A stretch of DNA of 49,271 nucleotides from Bacteroidota bacterium (GCA_017858735.1 JAFMBH010000019.1:1-49271); one strand, 5' to 3'. Numbered from the stretch's first letter, positions 19,117 through 27,961 are shown. Numbers and translations are program-made. Notes: generated by a model from the letters alone, not told the origin.

Positions 19117-19824
19117 ATGATGAATTTGCGTTGTCTTATTGTTGATGATGAGGAGTTAGGGCGAATGCTTATTGAAAACTATGTTCAACGATTAGGTTTT
19201 AACATAGTTGCCCAATGTAGAAACCCCCTCGAGGCTATGCAAATAATGCAAACGAAAGAAATAGATTTGATTTTTTTAGATATCCAAATGCCTGAAATGA
19301 GCGGTTTGCAGTTTATAAAATCATTAACCTATAAGCCCCTGATTATTTTAACTACTGCTTACCCTGAGCACGCTTTAGAAGGTTACGCCCTCGATGTGGT
19401 TGACTATTTACTAAAACCTATCCGCTTTGACCGGTTTACACTGGCGGTAAATAAAGCATTGGAACGTCACCGGTTTAAGACGGAAATGGTAAATGTTGAA
19501 TATGAAGGCTCTGAAAAGGAAATTATATTAGTAAAATCAGAACATAGAATCCATAGGTTAAAGCTATCGGAAATTTTATATATACAAAGCCTGAGTGAAT
19601 ACGTTTCTTTCCATTTAAATGGCAGTCGTATTTTATCATTGGGGGCTTTAAAAACGCTTGAACTGGAATTGCCCTCCTCTCAATTTATTCGTGTTCATAA
19701 ATCGTACATCGTCGCCATCAATAAAATTGATTTTTTAGATGGCAATACGATTCAGGTTGGGAAAGAGAAAATTCCAGTTGGGCCAAGTTATAAAGAACAA
19801 TTACTGACGCATTTTCATAAGTGA
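19117..19824 (+). CDS. LytTR-family response regulator
   Basis: This is the cytoplasmic partner of the upstream kinase. The receiver domain (residues ~3-120) has the acidic pocket DDE at 10-12, phospho-acceptor D55 in IFLDIQMPEMSG and the conserved KPIRF lysine. The C-terminal LytTR DNA-binding domain (about 135-232) includes ILYIQSLSEYVSFHL and FIRVHKSYIVAINKI. The start is ATG 19117, directly after the kinase stop; a TTG reading from 19102 is unlikely. The stop is 2 nt from the convergent esterase gene. The target is unknown; the divergent barrel gene and its own operon are candidates. Confidence 0.93.
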   Translation: MMNLRCLIVDDEELGRMLIENYVQRLGFNIVAQCRNPLEAMQIMQTKEIDLIFLDIQMPEMSGLQFIKSLTYKPLIILTTAYPEHALEGYALDVVDYLLKPIRFDRFTLAVNKALERHRFKTEMVNVEYEGSEKEIILVKSEHRIHRLKLSEILYIQSLSEYVSFHLNGSRILSLGALKTLELELPSSQFIRVHKSYIVAINKIDFLDGNTIQVGKEKIPVGPSYKEQLLTHFHK

Positions 19825-19826
19825 AT

Positions 19827-21083
19827 TCAGAAATCTCCAGAAACCACTTTAGGAATAAATTTTAAAAAATAATCCCAATCTAAAGCGTTCACTTCATGTT
19901 TTCCTTTTCTGATATAATAGTTTACATTTTTGCCAACGAGTACTTCTGTATCAGGCATATTTACTTCAGAAATACCTTTTTTTCCATAAAGCTGATAAGC
20001 AAAACCAGCTTCTTTTGCTGAAAGGAACTCTCCTTTTGGGTCAGCCCATTTATCATCCAGTGCACTGCTCACGAAGAGAGGTCTTGGGGCAATTAAGCTC
20101 AGTAAAATATGTTGGTCAAACGGCAAGGTAGATTCATTGCCCGCATATTTTGCAAAATCAGGTAAAAACCAATGAGGAAATCGAGTGGTTATAGGTTCAA
20201 TACCTTCTCCGAAATTCCTTCTAAGCAGCGCTGCTCCACCTTCACCGGACTGTATAGTTATAACGGCGTCGAAACGAGTATCATTGGCAGCAGCCCAAAG
20301 ACTCGCTTTACCCATTCGGGAATGGCCGTGAAGAATCATTTTTGCATTCTTGAGCTCTGGTAAGGTTTTTATTACATCTAACATTTTACTTAATCCCCAG
20401 GCCCAGGCACTCATAGCAGACCAATCTTTTGGGTTAATATTTAAATCATTGGCAAGTATAGTTCGCACCCCTTCTTTGTAACCATCAGGAAAATCCTCTT
20501 CAAAATCGGCACATGCTACGGAAAAGGAAGCATAGCCAGCATTTATCACTTTTTCTATCTGCCAGGTATCTTTTTGTGTTCCAACTGCTTTGTCTGTGGC
20601 GATATGATTATTGAAAAATGGGGTTTCATTACAAATTACATATTTTGACGAAACAGGGATTTCAGCATCCATAAAAACGGTGTTAATTCCGCAAAAATTA
20701 AGGCCTAATAAGGAAGCCTTGACTGGCGCACCCAATGGAATAAAACCAATGAGATGAATTTTTACTTTTCCAGCCAGAGAAACTTCCCATACGTTCATTT
20801 CCGCTTTACCGTTTAGTATTGGTTTTTGAACCAGTAGTTTAGAAGTAACGCTTATTTTTTTTGATGGAAAGGTACCATACATTTCTGAAGCATAAATTTG
20901 CAACCATTTACCTTTTGCTTTTTCCCACTGAGATACGTTGTTAATTTTTTCGCCAATGATATCGCCTAAACCAGGTAATGAATAATTAACAACCTTATTT
21001 TCATCATAATTAGGGACGAAAGTACTTTGAGCAGTTGCATCTGTAATCATAAAAAGCAATATTATAAGAGATATTCTAGCCAC
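19827..21083 (-). CDS. CE15-like glucuronoyl esterase (alpha/beta hydrolase)
   Basis: This secreted alpha/beta hydrolase is related to carbohydrate esterase family 15, which breaks ester bonds between 4-O-methyl-glucuronate on xylan and lignin alcohols. The signal peptide is residues 1-19 (ends ATAQ). The nucleophile elbow GHSRMGK at 253-259 gives S255. The SGEGG loop (E281) may supply an acid. H396 in RKGKHEVNALDW is the likely catalytic His. Classical CE15 elbows read GCSRxGK, and the Cys-to-His change here is noteworthy. The length of 418 residues is typical. Translation starts at GTG 21083, since no ATG precedes the signal peptide in frame. It could also act on other uronate esters. Confidence 0.8.
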   Translation of the reverse strand: MARISLIILLFMITDATAQSTFVPNYDENKVVNYSLPGLGDIIGEKINNVSQWEKAKGKWLQIYASEMYGTFPSKKISVTSKLLVQKPILNGKAEMNVWEVSLAGKVKIHLIGFIPLGAPVKASLLGLNFCGINTVFMDAEIPVSSKYVICNETPFFNNHIATDKAVGTQKDTWQIEKVINAGYASFSVACADFEEDFPDGYKEGVRTILANDLNINPKDWSAMSAWAWGLSKMLDVIKTLPELKNAKMILHGHSRMGKASLWAAANDTRFDAVITIQSGEGGAALLRRNFGEGIEPITTRFPHWFLPDFAKYAGNESTLPFDQHILLSLIAPRPLFVSSALDDKWADPKGEFLSAKEAGFAYQLYGKKGISEVNMPDTEVLVGKNVNYYIRKGKHEVNALDWDYFLKFIPKVVSGDF

Positions 21084-21212
21084 GGCAAATGTTTTTTCAA
21101 GATAAAGTCATATATTGAAACAAGCTACAAAAAAAACCGTTTACTAAAAGCATTCTTTCATAAAAAGCGGCTTTAAAAAGCTATATTCGCACGTTTAAGT
21201 AAATAATATTGA

Positions 21213-23318
21213 ATGAAAAAGAAAGGTCTTATTATTGTTTCGCTATTTGCTGGCATTTTGTTAATCGCCTCTTTTTTACCGAAACCTTCGCAAAATGAAG
21301 GGAAAGAAGCGGTGTTGGTGAAAACGGTACTCAATTATGTTGAACAATTACATTTCCGGCCAAAATCTTTGGACGACAAATTATCAGAGCAATTATTTAA
21401 CTATTATATAGAAAGTATTGACGGTGGAAAGCGGTTTTTAACCAGGGAAGATCTTGCGTTATTGGAAAAGCACCGGTTAAATCTGGATAATCAAGCTATC
21501 GAAGGTACTTTCACCTTTTTTGATCTATCTATCGATTTGTTAGAAAAGTCCCTGCGTAAAACACAGCTTATTTATAGAGAGTTACTCTCGAAACCATTTA
21601 ATTTAAATGGTGAAGGTACTTTCGAAACAGATAGTGAAAAGAGACCTTTCCCTGCAAATGATACGGAATTAAAAGAGGTGTGGCGGAAACTACTCGTTTA
21701 CGAAATAGTCTCCAGGGTAAATGAGAAATTGGAATTACAGGGCAAGGGGAGTGCGGAAATAAAAGCAAAAAGTACCGATGAATTGGAAAAGGAAGCAAGG
21801 GAAGCTGTGCTGAAATTATATGACGAGTGGTACGAAAGACTATTTAAAACCAAAAGATCTGATAGATTAAGTATCTACATAAATAGTTTGACGCACTTGT
21901 ATGATCCTCATTCCGATTATTTCGAGCCTATTGAAAAGCAAAATTTCGATATCAGATTTACTGGGAAGTTAGAGGGCATTGGTGCAACCCTGCAAACCGT
22001 TGGTGATTATACAAAAGTGGCCACCGTTGTAGTTGGTGGGCCAGTTTGGAAATCAAAAGAATTATTTGAAAATGATATTATTTTAAAAGTAGCTCAAGAA
22101 GGGGCTGACTTTAAAGATATTTCTGGACTAGGAATCAATGATGTTGTTCAGCAAATAAGAGGAAAAAAAGGAACGAAAGTCCGTTTATTGGTTAAAAAGG
22201 TTGACGGTACCATTAAGGAAGTTGAAATAGTTAGGGATATCATTGAATTGGAAGAAGGTTTTGCTAAATCGCTTCTTTTGAAAAATGACCAATTCCCAAA
22301 CGATAAATACGGGTATATTTATTTGCCCAGATTTTATGCCGATTTCGAAGATCCAAAAGGCCGTTTTTGTGCGCCGGATGTAGAAAAGGAAATTGAAAAA
22401 TTGAAAGCTGAAAATGTAGGTGGTATCATTCTGGATCTAAGAAATAATGGAGGTGGTTCATTAAGTGATGTAGTTAAAATGACCGGTTTTTTTATCCCCT
22501 CAGGTCCTGTCGTTCAAGTTAAATCAAAAGAAAGTAAAGCAGACGTTTTACGCGATCCTGATTCAAGAACGCAGTATGATGGAGTACTGATTGTTATGGT
22601 TAATAATATGAGTGCGTCTGCTTCCGAAATTATTGCCGCAGCTTTACAGGATTATGGCAGAGCTATCATTGTCGGAACAAAATCGACCTACGGCAAAGGG
22701 ACCGTTCAACGTTTCTTCGACCTGGATATGGGACTTAGAGGTTACGAAGAATTTAAACCTCTGGGACAAGTGAAAATAACGACGCAAAAGTTTTATAGAA
22801 TTAATGGTGGCTCTACTCAGTTGAAGGGGGTGACGCCTGATATTATTTTACCTGACCAATATCATTATCTGGAAATAGGTGAAAGAGAAGAAGATTATGC
22901 CATGGAGTGGACAGAGATTGCTCCTGTTGGGTACGAACCCCAAAAGTCAAGGCTGCCATCTCTTGATTTACTAAGAAAAAAGAGTGAAGATCGCGTAAAA
23001 TCAGATCCTTCCTTCCAGATGATTCTTAAAAATGCCCTTCGCATAAAAAAACAAAGGGATCAATCCATTATGCCGCTAAGTTTAAATGCCTATAAGCAGT
23101 TGCTTAAAAATCAGGAAAAAGAAGCGCAGGAATTTAGAGATGCCTTTAAAAATTACCAAATAAAGAGTGTCGAAAATTTGGCCACTGATCTGGCTGAAAT
23201 TAATGCTGACTCCGCTAAAATTACTCGAAATATAGCGTTTAAAGAATCTGTTGGGAAGGATATCTATTTGAAGGAATCACTTTTAATCCTGAATGATTAT
23301 ATCCGTTTGAAAAAATAA
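21213..23318 (+). CDS. prc: Carboxy-terminal processing protease (tail-specific, S41 family)
   Basis: This periplasmic serine protease degrades or trims proteins from the C-terminus. After a signal or anchor segment (residues 4-22) comes an N-terminal helical domain, a PDZ domain around residues 245-330, and the S41 catalytic domain. The catalytic dyad is Ser469 in SASASE and Lys495 in STYGKGT. The C-terminal DUF3340-like tail completes the Prc/Tsp architecture at 701 residues. An imperfect -7 element TATATTCG lies about 25 nt upstream of the ATG. The ABC-F gene begins 7 nt after its stop, so the two are probably cotranscribed. Confidence 0.93.
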   Translation: MKKKGLIIVSLFAGILLIASFLPKPSQNEGKEAVLVKTVLNYVEQLHFRPKSLDDKLSEQLFNYYIESIDGGKRFLTREDLALLEKHRLNLDNQAIEGTFTFFDLSIDLLEKSLRKTQLIYRELLSKPFNLNGEGTFETDSEKRPFPANDTELKEVWRKLLVYEIVSRVNEKLELQGKGSAEIKAKSTDELEKEAREAVLKLYDEWYERLFKTKRSDRLSIYINSLTHLYDPHSDYFEPIEKQNFDIRFTGKLEGIGATLQTVGDYTKVATVVVGGPVWKSKELFENDIILKVAQEGADFKDISGLGINDVVQQIRGKKGTKVRLLVKKVDGTIKEVEIVRDIIELEEGFAKSLLLKNDQFPNDKYGYIYLPRFYADFEDPKGRFCAPDVEKEIEKLKAENVGGIILDLRNNGGGSLSDVVKMTGFFIPSGPVVQVKSKESKADVLRDPDSRTQYDGVLIVMVNNMSASASEIIAAALQDYGRAIIVGTKSTYGKGTVQRFFDLDMGLRGYEEFKPLGQVKITTQKFYRINGGSTQLKGVTPDIILPDQYHYLEIGEREEDYAMEWTEIAPVGYEPQKSRLPSLDLLRKKSEDRVKSDPSFQMILKNALRIKKQRDQSIMPLSLNAYKQLLKNQEKEAQEFRDAFKNYQIKSVENLATDLAEINADSAKITRNIAFKESVGKDIYLKESLLILNDYIRLKK

Positions 23319-23325
23319 AACACAC

Positions 23326-25185
23326 GTGAACTACCTTTCTCTTGAAAATATTACTAAAACATACGGTGAAAAAGTATTGTTTGATAACCTTTCTTTGCAA
23401 GTAACGAAAGGCCAGAAAATTGCCCTAATAGCCAAAAATGGTTCCGGTAAATCCACTTTGTTGAGGGTTGTTGGAGGAATGGAAGGAGTAGAAGGAGAAA
23501 ATGCTAAGGTTTGGATGAATAAAAGTATTCGTTCCGCATTTTTAGAGCAAGAACCTGATTTTTCTGTCGGACATAACTTATTAGAGGCTACATTAGATAG
23601 TGCTGACCCACAGTTGAGTGCCGTACGAAAGTATAGATTAGCTATGCTTCATCCAAATGACGAGGAAGCTTTACAAATAGCATTGCAAGATTTAGATGCC
23701 TTGAAGGCATGGGACATGGAGGCCAAAGTGCAGGAAATTCTCTTCCGTCTAAATCTAACTGATTTTGAAAAACCAGTCTCCCTACTTTCGGGGGGGCAAA
23801 AGAAAAGAGTGGCCCTGGCCCGCATTCTTTTAAGTGAACCTGAATTTATTATTTTAGATGAACCTACCAATCACCTGGATCTTGAAATGGTGGAATGGCT
23901 GGAGGATTACCTCAAAAAAGGGAACATCACTCTTTTAATGGTGACCCACGACCGGTATTTTTTAGAACGCGTCTGTAATCAAATTATTGAACTGGATTTA
24001 GGTAAACTATATAAATATAGTGGCAATTATGCCGATTATTTAGAAAAAAAGGCGCTGCGCATTGAAACAGAAGGAGCCGAGTGGGAAAAAAATAAAAAAT
24101 TACTGCAGCGTGAATTAGCCTGGGTGAATAGAAGCCCGCAGGCCAGAACAACTAAAGCTAAATCAAGAGTAGATGCATTTTTTGACCTGAAGGATAAGGT
24201 TGGTAAAAATCGCGTGGAAACCGAAATGCAAATTGATATTAAAGGTCAAAGAATGGGTAAAAAAGTGCTCGAACTGCATAATGTAAGTAAGGCATTTGAT
24301 AAAAAAATTATCCTCGATGGATTTTCCTATAAATTTAAACCCATGGAACGAGTGGGTATCGTTGGCCCTAACGGAGTAGGAAAAACTACCTTTATAAATC
24401 TTTTAACCTCAAATATTCGCCCCGATGCAGGTAAAGTAATTTTAGGAGAAAATACCGTTTTTGGCTATTATACCCAGGATGGTATGCAATGGGTTGAAGA
24501 TAAAAGGGTGATTGATGTAATTCAGGACATCGCAGAATATATTCCCCTGGAAAAAGGACTCAAATTATCCGCTACGCAATTATTAGAACGCTTTTTGTTT
24601 TCTCGAAAACAACAACAGGTTTATGTCAGCCAGTTGAGCGGAGGAGAAAAAAGACGACTGTACCTTCTTTCTATCATAATGAAAAATCCTAATTTTTTAA
24701 TTCTGGATGAACCTACGAATGATCTGGATATTCTTACACTGAATGTTCTCGAAGATTTCTTAATGGAATTTCCTGGTTGTGTCATCATGGTTAGTCATGA
24801 CAGGTACTTTATGGATAAAATTGTAGAGCATTTGTTTGTCCTGGAAGGAGATGGAAAATGTATTGACTTCAATGGCGATTATTCTGAATACCGGCAGTTG
24901 GCAAAAGAAAAATTACAAGCATTAAAAAGAGAAGAGAAAGTGGTTGCCCAACAATCTAAGGAAGTGGTTCAAAAACCTTCTTTGATAACTTTTGAACAAC
25001 GTAAAGAAATTAATAAAGTCGAAAAGGAAATTTCAAAACTGGAAGAGAAAAAGAAACAAGTAACGAACGCTTTTGATGATCCACTCTTGACCCCCGATAA
25101 AATCCAACAATTATCAAAGGAATTAAATGACATTTCTCAGCTGATTGAAGAAAAAGAGCTTCATTGGTTATCCTTGAATGGATAG
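23326..25185 (+). CDS. ABC-F family ATPase
   Basis: This soluble protein has two ABC domains and no membrane segments. It is an ABC-F type, a class that acts on ribosomes or, for Uup, in DNA-related processes. Walker A1 (AKNGSGKST) is at 36-44 and signature 1 (LSGGQKKR) near 154, followed by LDEPTNHLDL. Walker A2 (GPNGVGKTT) is near 347 and signature 2 (LSGGEKRR) near 437, with LDEPTNDLD. A C-terminal coiled coil (about 560-615) is Uup-like. Translation starts at GTG 23326, which gives the family-typical start MNYLSLENI. It is complete at 619 residues. Its 3' end has no close terminator; transcripts may run to the hairpin at 25375. Confidence 0.92.
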   Translation: MNYLSLENITKTYGEKVLFDNLSLQVTKGQKIALIAKNGSGKSTLLRVVGGMEGVEGENAKVWMNKSIRSAFLEQEPDFSVGHNLLEATLDSADPQLSAVRKYRLAMLHPNDEEALQIALQDLDALKAWDMEAKVQEILFRLNLTDFEKPVSLLSGGQKKRVALARILLSEPEFIILDEPTNHLDLEMVEWLEDYLKKGNITLLMVTHDRYFLERVCNQIIELDLGKLYKYSGNYADYLEKKALRIETEGAEWEKNKKLLQRELAWVNRSPQARTTKAKSRVDAFFDLKDKVGKNRVETEMQIDIKGQRMGKKVLELHNVSKAFDKKIILDGFSYKFKPMERVGIVGPNGVGKTTFINLLTSNIRPDAGKVILGENTVFGYYTQDGMQWVEDKRVIDVIQDIAEYIPLEKGLKLSATQLLERFLFSRKQQQVYVSQLSGGEKRRLYLLSIIMKNPNFLILDEPTNDLDILTLNVLEDFLMEFPGCVIMVSHDRYFMDKIVEHLFVLEGDGKCIDFNGDYSEYRQLAKEKLQALKREEKVVAQQSKEVVQKPSLITFEQRKEINKVEKEISKLEEKKKQVTNAFDDPLLTPDKIQQLSKELNDISQLIEEKELHWLSLNG

Positions 25186-25246
25186 CCTGTAACCGCTTTT
25201 AATAGCATAACCCATCCCTTTCTTAATTTATTTTGCACGTAACTCA

Positions 25247-25270
25247 TTGATATATATATATATATATCAA
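25247..25270. repeat. TA dinucleotide repeat within a 24-bp perfect palindrome
   Basis: TTGA is followed by alternating TA and closes with TCAA, giving a perfect 24-bp palindrome (12-bp arms, no loop) and then an A-rich run. It lies 62 nt past the ABC-F stop and about 30 nt before a -7-like element. Dinucleotide tracts can change length by slippage; the tract here holds roughly eight to nine TA units. Confidence 0.7.
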
Positions 25271-25300
25271 AAAAATCGAAAAAATAGTTTTTATTAATAT

Positions 25301-25308
25301 TATATTTG
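25301..25308 (+). promoter_or_regulatory. Putative -7 element for a short transcript
   Basis: TATATTTG exactly matches TAnnTTTG. It is 67 nt before a strong terminator hairpin, and a 23-codon ORF with AAGG just upstream begins at 25316. No TTG lies at the usual -33 distance, and the region is very AT-rich, so chance is possible. Confidence 0.4.
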
Positions 25309-25313
25309 CAAGG

Positions 25314-25405
25314 TGATGAAAATCAGTTTTTTTAATATAATTGATAAAAATTTTATAACTGGGAGTAATTTTAGCACTCAAGATTAATCGTCTTGGGTGT
25401 TTTTT
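25314..25405 (+). ncRNA. Candidate small transcript or leader with 23-codon ORF
   Basis: Starting a few bases after the -7 element at 25301 and ending at the terminator T-run, a ~90-nt RNA is predicted. It contains a small ORF, 25316-25387, reading MKISFFNIIDKNFIT and eight more residues. Its TAA falls in the loop of the terminator hairpin. This could be an sRNA, a leader peptide with attenuation ahead of the gene at 25464, or chance. No known RNA family is recognised. Confidence 0.25.
25375..25405 (+). terminator. Intrinsic terminator upstream of the isomerase-like gene
   Basis: CACTCAAGA (25375-25383) pairs with TCTTGGGTG (25391-25399), with one U-G pair and a 7-nt loop, followed by six Ts (25400-25405). 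It lies 59 nt before the ATG at 25464 and 190 nt after the ABC-F stop, so it either ends the ABC-F transcript or a separate short RNA. Confidence 0.8.
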
Positions 25406-25463
25406 ATTTAAATGAATATTTTTTTCTTATATTGTAGTAATTAAATCATTGAAAGAAATAATT

Positions 25464-26384
25464 ATGGAAAGAAGAAGTTTTATACGCAATGCTGCGATAT
25501 TGGGAACGGCATTAGGAGTAGGTTCTAACGCTGTTTTTGGAAAGGGATTCCCATCGGCTACTTTGAAACAACCTACCTTTGTTTGCGATTTCGCCCCTCA
25601 CTTTGGGATGTTTGAAAATCATGCAGGAAAGGATGTAGTTTCTCAGCTTGAATTTATGGCTGATCAGGGATTCAGGTCTCTGGAAGACAATGGCATGATG
25701 AAACGACCTATTGAGGAGCAGGAGAGAATAGCGGCAGCTATGAGCAGATTGGGTATGCACATGGGCGTTTTTGTTATCGACGGAGGGGATAATTGGAAAA
25801 TTTCCTTAGCTACCGGGAAACCTGAGTTCAAACAATTATTTGTCGATACCTGTAAAAAGGCGGTGGATATTGCGAAACGTGTTAATGCCAAATGGATGAC
25901 CGTCGTGCCTGGTTTTTACGAGCGTAAATTGCCGATTGGTCTTCAGACGGCGCATGTTATTGATGCGTTAAGAGCTGGCGCTGATATCTTAGCCCCTCAC
26001 AATCTGGTGATGGTGCTGGAGCCATTAAGTGATAATCCTGATTTATTCCTTAGAACAGCTCCCCAGACTTTTGAAATTTGCAAAGCGGTGAACAGTCCTG
26101 CTTGTAAAATTCTTTATGATGTTTATCACATGCAAAGAAATGAGGGTAATCTGATTAATACCATCGATTTATGTTGGGAAGAGATTGCCTATATTCAGAT
26201 CGGGGATAATCCGGGAAGAAAAGAACCTACCACAGGAGAAATTAATTACAAGCATATATTTAATCATTTACACCATAAGAAAGGATTCCGTGGCGTGATG
26301 GGTATGGAGCATGGAAATGCCAAGCCTGGAAAGGAAGGCGAATTAGCATTAATTAATGCATACAGAGAGGTGGATTGTAAATGA
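25464..26384 (+). CDS. Tat-exported xylose isomerase-like TIM-barrel protein (hydroxypyruvate isomerase family)
   Basis: This is an AP endonuclease 2/xylose isomerase-type TIM barrel of 306 residues, most like hydroxypyruvate isomerases and sugar epimerases. The likely metal-binding acids include E in VMVLEPLSDNP and E in MGMEHGNAKPG, with the YDVYHMQ motif between them. The first residues, MERRSFIRNAAILGTALGVG, form a twin-arginine leader (RRSFIR followed by a weakly hydrophobic stretch), so export of the folded, metal-loaded enzyme is predicted. A TTG at 25449 would only add five residues before the leader, so ATG 25464 is chosen. The substrate is unknown. The dnaB promoter overlaps its 3' end. 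Confidence 0.8.
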   Translation: MERRSFIRNAAILGTALGVGSNAVFGKGFPSATLKQPTFVCDFAPHFGMFENHAGKDVVSQLEFMADQGFRSLEDNGMMKRPIEEQERIAAAMSRLGMHMGVFVIDGGDNWKISLATGKPEFKQLFVDTCKKAVDIAKRVNAKWMTVVPGFYERKLPIGLQTAHVIDALRAGADILAPHNLVMVLEPLSDNPDLFLRTAPQTFEICKAVNSPACKILYDVYHMQRNEGNLINTIDLCWEEIAYIQIGDNPGRKEPTTGEINYKHIFNHLHHKKGFRGVMGMEHGNAKPGKEGELALINAYREVDCK

Positions 26385-26406
26385 TGAGGAAATAAATATA
26401 CCTTTG
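26375..26406 (+). promoter_or_regulatory. dnaB promoter (TTG-N21-TACCTTTG)
   Basis: TTG at 26375-26377 and TACCTTTG at 26399-26406 are 21 nt apart, the expected Bacteroidota spacing, with an exact -7 match. The -33 element lies inside the last codons of the upstream gene. The ATG of dnaB is 19 nt after the -7 element. Confidence 0.7.
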
Positions 26407-26425
26407 TAAAAATTGGTATATCATT

Positions 26426-27961
26426 ATGGCAGAAGATAAGGGCTTTGCCCCTAAGTTAGCATTGACGAATGTAGGTAAATCCTCTTCTAAAAAAAGGAGC
26501 GAGGAGGTATCTACATTCGTTTATGGAAGAAAACCACCGCAGGCCTTACCTTTAGAAGAGGCTAGTTTAGGAGCCATCCTATTAGAAAGGGAAGCGATCA
26601 ATGTTGTTTTAGATATTCTTGTTTCTGATTCTTTTTATCTCGAAGCGCATCAACTTATTTTCAAAGCCATGTTGCGGCTTTTTGAAAAATCGCAGCCCAT
26701 TGATATCCTCACCGTTTCAGAGGAGTTAAAAAAATCCGGAGAACTGGAGAAAATTGGTGGCGCATATTATCTGGTTGAATTAACGAACAAGGTAGCTTCT
26801 TCTGCCAATTTAGAGTTCCACGCAAGAATAGTAGCACAAAAATTTATTCAACGAGAACTTATCAGGGTTTCCAATGAAATTATAAAAGATGCTTACGAAG
26901 ATAGTACGGACGTATTTGAATTATTAGACTCTGCTGAAAAGGGATTATTTAATATTGCTGAAAAAAACATGAGCCGCTCCATTGAGTCAATGAGCTCTCT
27001 TGCTGCTAAGGCATTGAAGCAAATTGAAGACTTAAAGGACGTAGAGGAAGGTTTAAGTGGTATTCCCTCCGGATTTAGCGCGTTGGACAGACTTACAAAT
27101 GGTTGGCAATCTTCCGATCTGATTATCTTAGCAGCAAGGCCAGGTATGGGTAAAACGTCTTTTGTACTTTCTGTGGCAAAGAATGCTGCCGTAGATTTTA
27201 AAAAGGGTGTCGCTTTTTTTTCCCTGGAAATGTCTGCCGTTCAATTAGCTCAACGATTAATTTCCATGGATGCTGAAATCCCTTTGACGAAAATGAGAAC
27301 GGGGAAATTATCGGAAGATGAATGGAAGCAATTACATGGTGCCATAGAAAGAATAGGAGATGCACCCGTTTATTTTGATGACACCCCTGGTATTGATATT
27401 TTTGAACTGCGCGCTAAATGTCGACGCATGAAATTGCAATACGATATTCAGCTGATTGTGATTGATTATTTGCAACTTATGAAGGGTAGTAGTGAAAATA
27501 ATAGAATGGGTAATCGTGAACAAGAGGTAAGTGCTATTTCCAGGTCCCTGAAAGGTCTTGCAAAAGAACTACAGGTTCCCGTCATTGCGCTCTCCCAGCT
27601 TAGTCGTGCCGTAGAATCCAGAGGTGGACCTAAAAGACCCCAGCTTTCAGATTTAAGAGAATCTGGTTCAATTGAACAAGATGCTGATATTGTGGGTTTT
27701 ATATATAGACCTGAATATTACCAAATTACGGAAGATGAAAATGGAATGCCTTTAAAAGGTGTCGCAGAAGTGATCATTGCTAAGCATAGAAATGGAGCTA
27801 CAGATACGGTCAGACTTAAGTTTACAGAGCAATTTGCAAGATTTTCAAATTTAGAAAATTTTGATATGGGTAGTCTGCCAAATGACGTTTTTGATAATCC
27901 TTTTTCCCAGATTATTACCCGTCCCTCAAAAATGAATGAAGACGAAGATATTCCCTTCTAA
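26426..27961 (+). CDS. dnaB: Replicative DNA helicase DnaB
   Basis: This hexameric 5'-3' helicase drives the chromosomal replication fork. The N-terminal DnaG-interacting domain covers about residues 38-150, starting PLEEASLGAILLE. The RecA-like C-terminal domain has Walker A ARPGMGKTS at 237-245, FFSLEMS, and LIVIDYLQLM as Walker B. It also has QLSRAVESR and SDLRESGSIEQDADIVGF. At 511 residues it has no intein, a common invader of this gene. A lysine/serine-rich 30-residue extension precedes the conserved part. It has its own promoter and is followed 31 nt later by the pseudouridine synthase. Confidence 0.97.
   Translation: MAEDKGFAPKLALTNVGKSSSKKRSEEVSTFVYGRKPPQALPLEEASLGAILLEREAINVVLDILVSDSFYLEAHQLIFKAMLRLFEKSQPIDILTVSEELKKSGELEKIGGAYYLVELTNKVASSANLEFHARIVAQKFIQRELIRVSNEIIKDAYEDSTDVFELLDSAEKGLFNIAEKNMSRSIESMSSLAAKALKQIEDLKDVEEGLSGIPSGFSALDRLTNGWQSSDLIILAARPGMGKTSFVLSVAKNAAVDFKKGVAFFSLEMSAVQLAQRLISMDAEIPLTKMRTGKLSEDEWKQLHGAIERIGDAPVYFDDTPGIDIFELRAKCRRMKLQYDIQLIVIDYLQLMKGSSENNRMGNREQEVSAISRSLKGLAKELQVPVIALSQLSRAVESRGGPKRPQLSDLRESGSIEQDADIVGFIYRPEYYQITEDENGMPLKGVAEVIIAKHRNGATDTVRLKFTEQFARFSNLENFDMGSLPNDVFDNPFSQIITRPSKMNEDEDIPF

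Noticed and set aside
26426-27961. Possible intein in dnaB
   Set aside because: The helicase motifs are contiguous and the length (511 residues) is normal.
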